DNA of 64,000 nucleotides. Source: Stomorhina lunata. Its lineage: Eukaryota; Arthropoda; Insecta; Diptera; Rhiniidae. The position numbers were made by a program, and so were the translations under genes. Positions 58,108 to 64,000 of this stretch are shown here, one piece after another. The notes beneath the pieces were generated by a model. That model worked only from the letters and a program-made list of their open reading frames with translations, was not told the origin of the DNA and did no database searches. How positions within the stretch are numbered: the first letter of the stretch is position 1; each line of letters opens with the position of its first letter. Where the stretch lies: the NCBI GenBank assembly GCA_933228675.1, contig OW121741.1, forward strand, positions 43,051,080 to 43,115,079, in the 5' to 3' direction.

Positions 58108-59625
58108 CAGTGTGGCCATTTTGGCATTTTTGCGGCTAGATTTAGCGTTTTTATTTTTAATTTAGCTGCAAATTTTTCATTTTGCAGTTAGCATTATTTT
58201 TAGCATTTTTTAATTATATATTAGCATTTTTTAGCATTCTTTTTTATACTGAAAATATTTATATTTGAATAAATATTTTGTAATCTTAATTTCAAAACCC
58301 ATGCAATTTTTGATTACACATTTAAATATGTAACCCCGACAATAAAGTGAATTTAAATGGCATTACATTGTTTATGTTTTAAGAAAAAAATTAACTTGCT
58401 ATAACTGTCGAAGAGTACAAAGGGCACTATCATCATTCTTTTAGCATAGTTTTAACCATACGGTGCTGATGTATGTAACGCATAGAAATATTAGTTTTAG
58501 ACCCAAAAGACTTAGATTCACTTCCTCAGTCGATTTTAAGATGACTTTCCGTCTGAACGGCTGGCTGAAAACTAGGGCTAAAACTTTCATACTTTTTGTG
58601 AATATTAAAAACGGCATAGTCTAGTCTTGAAGAGCATTAAAAGTTATTAAGAAAAAATAATATATTTTTTTCAGATCATTAAAAAGTTCAAAAGGGTTGA
58701 AGTTTGAAAACATCCATTTTTATCTCACGGAAATTTAAAAAACTATACACCTTATATTTATATATATTCATATGCGTATCACTTAAATGCTGTTAGCAAA
58801 TCTACAAACTATTTTAGATTTCAAAATTTTTCTATGGTTGACAATTTATTGCGGATAATAAAAACCTAAATAATATACCTTATGCTTAAAGCGATATAAC
58901 AACATAATCAATAATTCGATTTAAAAAGGTTTCACCTTCACGAAATGCTTAAGTTATTAGCTATTAAAAGGGCTTTCAAAATACACCATTTCCAATCAGA
59001 TTTCATCCAAAAATTAAGGATCTAAAAAATCATAATTACTGCAACATTCTTGGCTACTCCGTGGTACTATGCCAAAAATTTGGTTATATCCCTATTGAAC
59101 ACCCACGAAAACCTTATAATCTGACACAAACAATTATTTTGATCGTGGGACCATGGCAATTGAAATTCGTAAAAATCTGTCACTTAGTTAGGGTACTTCC
59201 AATAGGTCTCACTTCCCGGAATTGATATTCTGACCAGAAATATCAGAATATTTTAATGAAATTATGTATACCGAAGATAATGACAATTTTGAGTTTATTT
59301 GTTGCATACGCAATTTCTCTAAAAACTGGTAGCAAATGGGAAAATAACGTACATAAATGTATACAAATGTGTAGGTACATATACTTCAATTAATATTCTG
59401 TTACTTTTTATACAGTTTGTTTGATTAAAATGATGGAATAAGTGTTTATAGGGAAGAATTATGAAAAATAAACCATTTATAGAGATATATTTACCAAAGT
59501 AATAATAAATAATACAATGAAAATGTTAGCATTATTTTTTGGCAGTTTTGGTTTTTATTTAGCATTTTCTAGCATTATTTTAAAGCCGATTTAGCTGTAA
59601 AATATTTTTGGACATGGCCACACTG
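58108..59625. mobile_element. Non-autonomous hAT element V
   Basis: Ends CAGTGTGGCCATTTTGG and ATGGCCACACTG, with the exact 8-bp duplication GTTATGAG (58100-58107 and 59626-59633). Subterminal regions are rich in TTAGCATTTTT. No transposase frame is present. Confidence 0.92.
58440..59345. repeat. Old TATACCC-type repeat inside hAT V
   Basis: GTAACGCATAGAAATATTAG (near 58475), GACTTAGATTCACTTCC, GTCTCACTTCCCGGAATTG (near 59205) and TGACAATTTTGAGTTTATTT keep the order seen at 28470-28960, with heavy divergence. The characteristic inverted ends are gone. Confidence 0.6.
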
Positions 59626-59715
59626 GTTATGAGGTTAACTGCTTTTTTGAAAATTTATTTTTTCAAGTGGGTTTGGCCGGGGATCGAACTTGGGACCTCT
59701 GGTATGATAGGTTAA

Positions 59716-60356
59716 TATTGATAAAATAATTCCATGGAAAGTAATAAAAGATAAAACTGAAAAATATTGTGTGTTTAATTTTGTTTAAATGATAATTTCA
59801 CTTTATGTTGATATTTTGTAAAGACAATATAATTCGCAATTAATTTGTCTTGCAAATTAGATATAATGTCGGGGTTTCGATTCGTCTAGAATTAGGTATG
59901 TTGACGATTATGACCTAACCAACTAACGCGTCGAGGAAATGTTGTGAAAATGTTATGGTTTTATCAAAAAACTGTTTATTAAAATAATAAGTAGGGGTTC
60001 TAATACAACGCACTTAGGTAAAACTTTTTAATAATTATTTATTGTTTAGCTTAATTTAATACAATAAAATAATAATAAACTACAAAAATGTATTTATTTT
60101 TATAAAGCGCAATTTATATATAGCTTTGGACTTTCACATTTCTTTGAAACTGTCTATAATCTAAAAGATGAGACATTGCTCAGACATTTAAAATAAAAAC
60201 GTGTTTGGTACGTGATTTAATACTGATATCAAAATTGTTCTTAATTGGCTAACTTAGGGGATTTTGCAAAATAGGTCAAATAAAAACAAAATTTAACAAA
60301 TCTAAAGACTAGCAAAACAAAATTCCCCTTTAAAATAAGCTTCAAATTAAACTCAC
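59716..60356. other. AT-rich stretch, probable intron
   Basis: No repeat or frame is recognised. It lies just downstream (minus strand) of the exon-like segments and may be an intron. Confidence 0.35.
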
Positions 60357-60469
60357 CTTCTTTTAGGTTGTACAATTCTATAACTAGTTCTTCTCCACTC
60401 AATGTTTCTGTTAAATCCATATCATCGTGTTTTAATTCAAGTTCTTCATGACAAATTGTTGGTAAATCT
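60357..60469 (-). CDS. Candidate host exon 2, product unknown
   Basis: On the minus strand the segment is bounded by a splice acceptor (CTATTTAAATAG, ending at 60470) and a strong donor (AAGAAG then GTGAGT at 60356). Joined to the upstream exon in the frame of ATG 60677, it reads DLPTICHEELELKHDD and then stops after IWI. The dinucleotide run ATATATGG at the stop is such that a 2-base difference would keep the frame open through MDLTETLSGEELVIELYNLK. Either it is a 5' exon with short upstream frames, or the run is miscalled, or this is a decayed exon. I do not recognise the protein. Confidence 0.4.
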
Positions 60470-60541
60470 ATTTAAATAGAAAGGCAAGTAAATATTGGTT
60501 TAAAAAATTATAAATTTTAATAAATTAAGAAAAAGAAATAC

Positions 60542-60826
60542 CGTTTGCAAAATGATCACCTCCTCCATTTAGCCAATTTCCACTTAGATCTTCACATATG
60601 GAAAATAGCTCCATGGCTGGAGGAGAATCGGGTTCCATTTTCCAATATAGGTCCTCCGGTAATGCTAGCGACTCCATGCTTATGTTGTTGCTCTTGTTGT
60701 TTTCCGTTGCTGGTGGTAGTCAAGTTTAAAGTTGATGTTATTGATGTTGGTATTAATATGTGTTGTAATTGTAAGGAGTCTTGTCCTAGATAGACGCTTT
60801 CCGAATTTGAGGAAGCCATGATGGCT
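60542..60826 (-). CDS. Candidate host exon 1 with two overlapping frames
   Basis: The minus-strand acceptor TTTTCTTACAG (to 60827) and the donor AAACG then GTATTTC (from 60541) bound a 285-nt segment that is GC-richer than its flanks. Frame one starts at 60819 (MASSNSESVYLGQDSLQLQH), is Ser/Thr/Gln-rich and ends at 60592. Frame two starts at 60677 (MESLALPEDLYWKMEPDSPP), is acidic and continues to the donor. The two overlap out of frame. Low-complexity and acidic stretches suggest a nuclear regulatory protein, but no domain is recognised. An arrangement of an upstream frame overlapping the main start is known from ATF4-type genes; the resemblance is only architectural. Confidence 0.42.
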
Positions 60827-60973
60827 CTGTAAGAAAAATTTAAAGAAATTTTTAAATTCTTAATTTTAAGTTTTATTACAATAAAGTTGGAATAATAGTT
60901 TAAAATAATTTTTCGCTCTGAAATAATTTTTAATTAAAACTTATAAAACGTAATCGTAATCCCTGATAGATCT

Positions 60974-61935
60974 GACTGGAAGGGACAAACAGCACTTTTT
61001 CAAGGCATTTAGATCTTCACAGATAGTTCTGAAATGGATTGCGGTACTGGATCTGGTGTTTTTCTGAGGAACCAAAACATTAGGAAATCTTTCAGACTTG
61101 AGGATGAGTGCAGTTCCTTCCAGGCAGAGATTTTTGCCATTTCGAAGGCTACAGAGATCAAGGCGCTGTGGGGACATAGTATTACCTCCAAACTAGTTAA
61201 AAAATGTAGGATAGCTCTTTTTGACCTACATTCATCTATAGGATTAGATTGTACCGGGTTCCGGGTCATTGCGACATCGCTTGCAACGAAGTTGCGGACG
61301 AAGTCGCTAGTCAAGGATAGAGTCAAGACTTGAGTCAAAGAGTGACGGACATTGCTCCACCTACCTGTCACTTTTATCTGGGCATTAAGTCTTGGATCAG
61401 CAAAGAAACCACAAAAACATGGGGAAATATGGTTACTTGTAGGACATCAAAAGCTCTATGACCTAAACCGGACATTAGGGGAGCTAAAATTGTATAGGTC
61501 TGAATAGGTCAATCTTACGAAGATGTATAGGGTTCTTAACGGGACACTGTGCCTTAAATACCAGGTTTAATAGGTGGGATGGTAGCATTCCGGACCTCAG
61601 CAGACTATGTCTATATGAGGATTCGTCCGAGTCGGTAGAACACATTCTCTGTCACTGTCCAAGGCTACAAAATCAAAGGCTCAGACATCTAGGCAGCAGA
61701 TTTTTTGCTGAACTTCTGGATCTGCAACAGTGCAATTAGCAAGATATTGTAGGGTTCACTACTGGTCTCAGTTGGCTTAGATAGGGTACTCTCCTTCTCC
61801 CTCAATACTCTTTCTTTTCTCTTTCTCTATCTTCAGTCTCCTATTCTCTTCTTTTTAGTAAAGGATCACAATGGACCCCTGGGGTTTCCGAGTGAAGGTC
61901 TCGCTTGACACTACATTTATAACCTAACCTCACCT
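60974..61935 (+). mobile_element. I/LOA-type LINE 3' end, copy 2
   Basis: Starts at GACTGGAAGGGACAAACAGC, the same internal point as the copy at 43831. RNase H remains include MDCGTGSGVFLRNQNIRKSF, with a deletion that removes the IYVDSQAAL segment. The tail DEDSSESVEHILCHC follows after several shifts (an in-frame TAG near 61319). It ends AACCTCACCTT. Confidence 0.8.
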
Positions 61936-63218
61936 TGGATACCCAGAAATGTTCTGTAGTAGAATATTTCGCCATTTCCGGGAGATTTCGTCTTAGTTAA
62001 ATAAAACGGACCTAAATCACATATAATCATCAAGAGGGGAAATAAAACACCACTATATGAAGTACAACGACATATTACCCAATATACCGTACCATTGCCT
62101 ATAGTAGAGCTAAAGATTCTATATTCCTACAAAGAAGATAATTTGATTATCAACCCCTAAATATAAGAATACCGGTATAATCTACTATGGCATAAAGGCC
62201 ACTTCTACATATGTCCATAAAGACCAGAAGTGCAACTTTCTTATTTTTGTAATATGTACATTAAGTGGAATATTTTGATATTAATCAATAATTGTTTAAG
62301 TCTATAAAAAAATAATGAAATAAATAACATTTAATTGCGCAGACTAGAATTCCAGACAAAAACAAAACTTTGGTATACCTATCCCTCCCACAACATGTTC
62401 GTTAATCTTCTGAATTATAGTACTAGAAGATCCTATAGAAACAAGATAGAATTAAAAAATAATGTGTTTTTAATCTCAACAAAATTTCATTCAACTGCTT
62501 CTATTTAGCGTCTGGTAGACACTACAATTTCTTAAATTAAAGACGGGTTTTAAAGGTGAAGGTCTCGCTTGACACTACATTTATAACCTAACCTCACCTT
62601 GGATACCCAGAAATGTTCTGTAGTAGAATATTTCGCCATTTCCGGGAGATTTCGTCTTAGTTAAATAAAACGGACCTAAATCACATATAATCATCAAGAG
62701 GGGAAATAAAACACCACTATATGAAGTACAACGACATATTACCCAATATACCGTACCATTGCCTATAGTAGAGCTAAAGATTCTATATTCCTACAAAGAA
62801 GATAATTTGATTATCAACCCCTAAATGTAAGAATACCGGTATAATCTACTATGGCATAAAGGCCACTTCTACATATGTCCATAAAGACCAGAAGTGCAAC
62901 TTTCTTATTTTTGTAATATGTACATTAAGTGGAATATTTTGATATTAATCAATAATTGTTTAAGTCTATAAAAAAATAATGAAATAAATAACATTTAATT
63001 GCGCAGACTAGAATTCCAGACAAAAACAAAACTTTGGTATACCTATCCCTCCCACAACATGTTCGTTAATCTTCTGAATTATAGTACTAGAAGATCCTAT
63101 AGAAACAAGATAGAATTAAAAAATAATGTGTTTTTAATCTCAACAAAATTTCATTCAACTGCTTCTATTTAGCGTCTGGTAGACACTACAATTTCTTAAA
63201 TTAAAGACGGGTTTTAAA
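61892..63218. repeat. 664-bp direct tandem duplication
   Basis: GTGAAGGTCTCGCTTGACAC begins at 61892 and again at 62556, and both units end GACGGGTTTTAAA (62554 and 63218). The units are nearly identical; one difference is CTAAATATAAG versus CTAAATGTAAG. The unit starts within the LINE 3' UTR and includes ~620 bp of flanking sequence. Confidence 0.92.
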
Positions 63219-64000
63219 TACAAAAGCATTATCATCTCATATTATTAATTAAAAGGGGTGTAGGAGGTATAAGTGTAAATGATAATGTAAATGAAATGCT
63301 AAAAAATTGTTGATAACGAATGTTGACTGACTGATACTGCCTAGAGATAAGAAAGAAAGCCCATAGTTATTGAACTTGATTAGTTTAAAAGTTTTTTTTT
63401 TTGCAAATCAAATAGAGTGTTATAATAATTTGGAAATAAAAATTTTGAAGTCCTTTAAAGAATGGAAATAAAAATCGTTTATGTGAAATCAATCAGACAT
63501 TAGCAACAAAACGAAACCTAACAAAATTCTTAAAAATTGTGTTAACATTTAACTGTGATATGAAAAAGCAAAATAATGGGTGTGCAAGTTTGAGGTTAGA
63601 AAGTAAGTTAGTTTAAACACACACTTTTTGGAAAATTTATATTTAAAATTTATTTTTTGTAACGGAATTTGATATTGGGCAAATGTTTAAGATTGATACA
63701 AAACTTGAAACACATTATCCAAGTCAGTGGTTTGTGCCTTCAGAGAAAGTAATTCAGCGGTGTTAAATAACAAACATACATTTACATAGTATGTATGTAG
63801 TTAAATAGCGTTTAGTGTTTGACCAGCAAACCGAATGCCACAAAAAATCTGTTTTCATTATTTGGTAGGGCAAATAATTTAAAAAATTTAAATTTTTTAA
63901 TTTCTAGCTGACCACTAATCCCAACATACCGTAACTTTCAATTGGATGTTATGGTTTTTCTAAGACTAATTCTGGATTTTGTAAGCCCCATATGTATGTA
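63219..64000. other. AT-rich stretch with no recognised feature
   Basis: No conserved frame, RNA gene or terminal repeat is seen up to the window edge. Confidence 0.45.

Larger units (their letters stand above)
57911..59715 (-). mobile_element. tRNA-derived SINE, copy 2, split by a hAT element
   Basis: The minus-strand body matches SINE 1 from CATACCAGAGGTCCCAAGTT (near 59700) to AAATGTCGTGGGAATT and a TG-rich tail (57911-57935). The first ~35 bp of the head is missing. The hAT at 58108-59625 interrupts it within GTTATGAG. Confidence 0.83.

Noticed and set aside
1..64000. LTR retrotransposons or endogenous viral copies
   Set aside because: I looked for paired long direct repeats and for integrase, protease or envelope motifs and saw none; the direct repeats found are simple tandem duplications.

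Overview
This window looks like non-coding, transposon-packed DNA from a higher fly (Diptera, probably a calyptrate/muscoid fly). The base composition is very AT-rich. The elements are typical of insects: Tc1/mariner-type DD37E transposons, mariner relatives with an N-terminal DUF4817-like region, hAT and piggyBac-type elements, I/LOA-, jockey- and RTE-like LINEs, and tRNA-derived SINEs. I saw no bacterial gene organisation, no rRNA, no CRISPR array and no LTR retroelement. The species call is inference.

Layout. 1-842 is the end of a palindromic foldback repeat. 1784-8593 holds two DD37E copies (A, B), with a 132-bp tandem array between them (6473-7260). 8709-10133 is a piggyBac-like MITE carrying a hAT element that carries a retroelement fragment. 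11827-14357 is an AT-rich inverted-repeat element ('family R') split by DD37E copy C. 14991-19330 has copy D, a mariner remnant, and copy E inside an older relative of itself. 19420-21490 is an I/LOA-like LINE on the minus strand. 22440-28400 is a probable unique host region split by a hAT element that contains a second hAT, a tRNA-carrying element ('W') and DD37E copy F. 28421-35900 holds a TATACCC repeat, a second W element, an RTE-like LINE split by copy G, a jockey-like LINE and a third W-like fragment. 36451-37744 is a mariner relative. 38395-42480 is a rearranged jockey-like LINE with a complete foldback element inside it. 43554-46968 holds a LINE 3' end, a second mariner relative and copy H. 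48560-52115 is an exon-like segment followed by family R DNA with two tandem duplications. 53393-57830 holds copy I, LINE fragments and a SINE. 57911-59715 is a second SINE split by a hAT. 60357-60826 (minus) has the best candidate host exons. 61892-63218 is a 664-bp tandem duplication.

How it fits together. Almost everything recognisable is a mobile element or its remains. Exact target-site duplications (TA for Tc1/mariner, 8 bp for hAT, TTAA for piggyBac, 14 bp for one SINE) give a clear order of insertion. The youngest layer is the nine near-identical DD37E copies, which cut into at least five older elements. No copy has an uninterrupted transposase as read here. Several lesions are single-base changes in homopolymer runs, and copy I differs from an open reading frame at only one such run. 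The least explained items are the tRNA-carrying W elements, the CTCF-like motif array, the foldback palindromes, and two exon-like segments (48560-48788 and 60357-60826).
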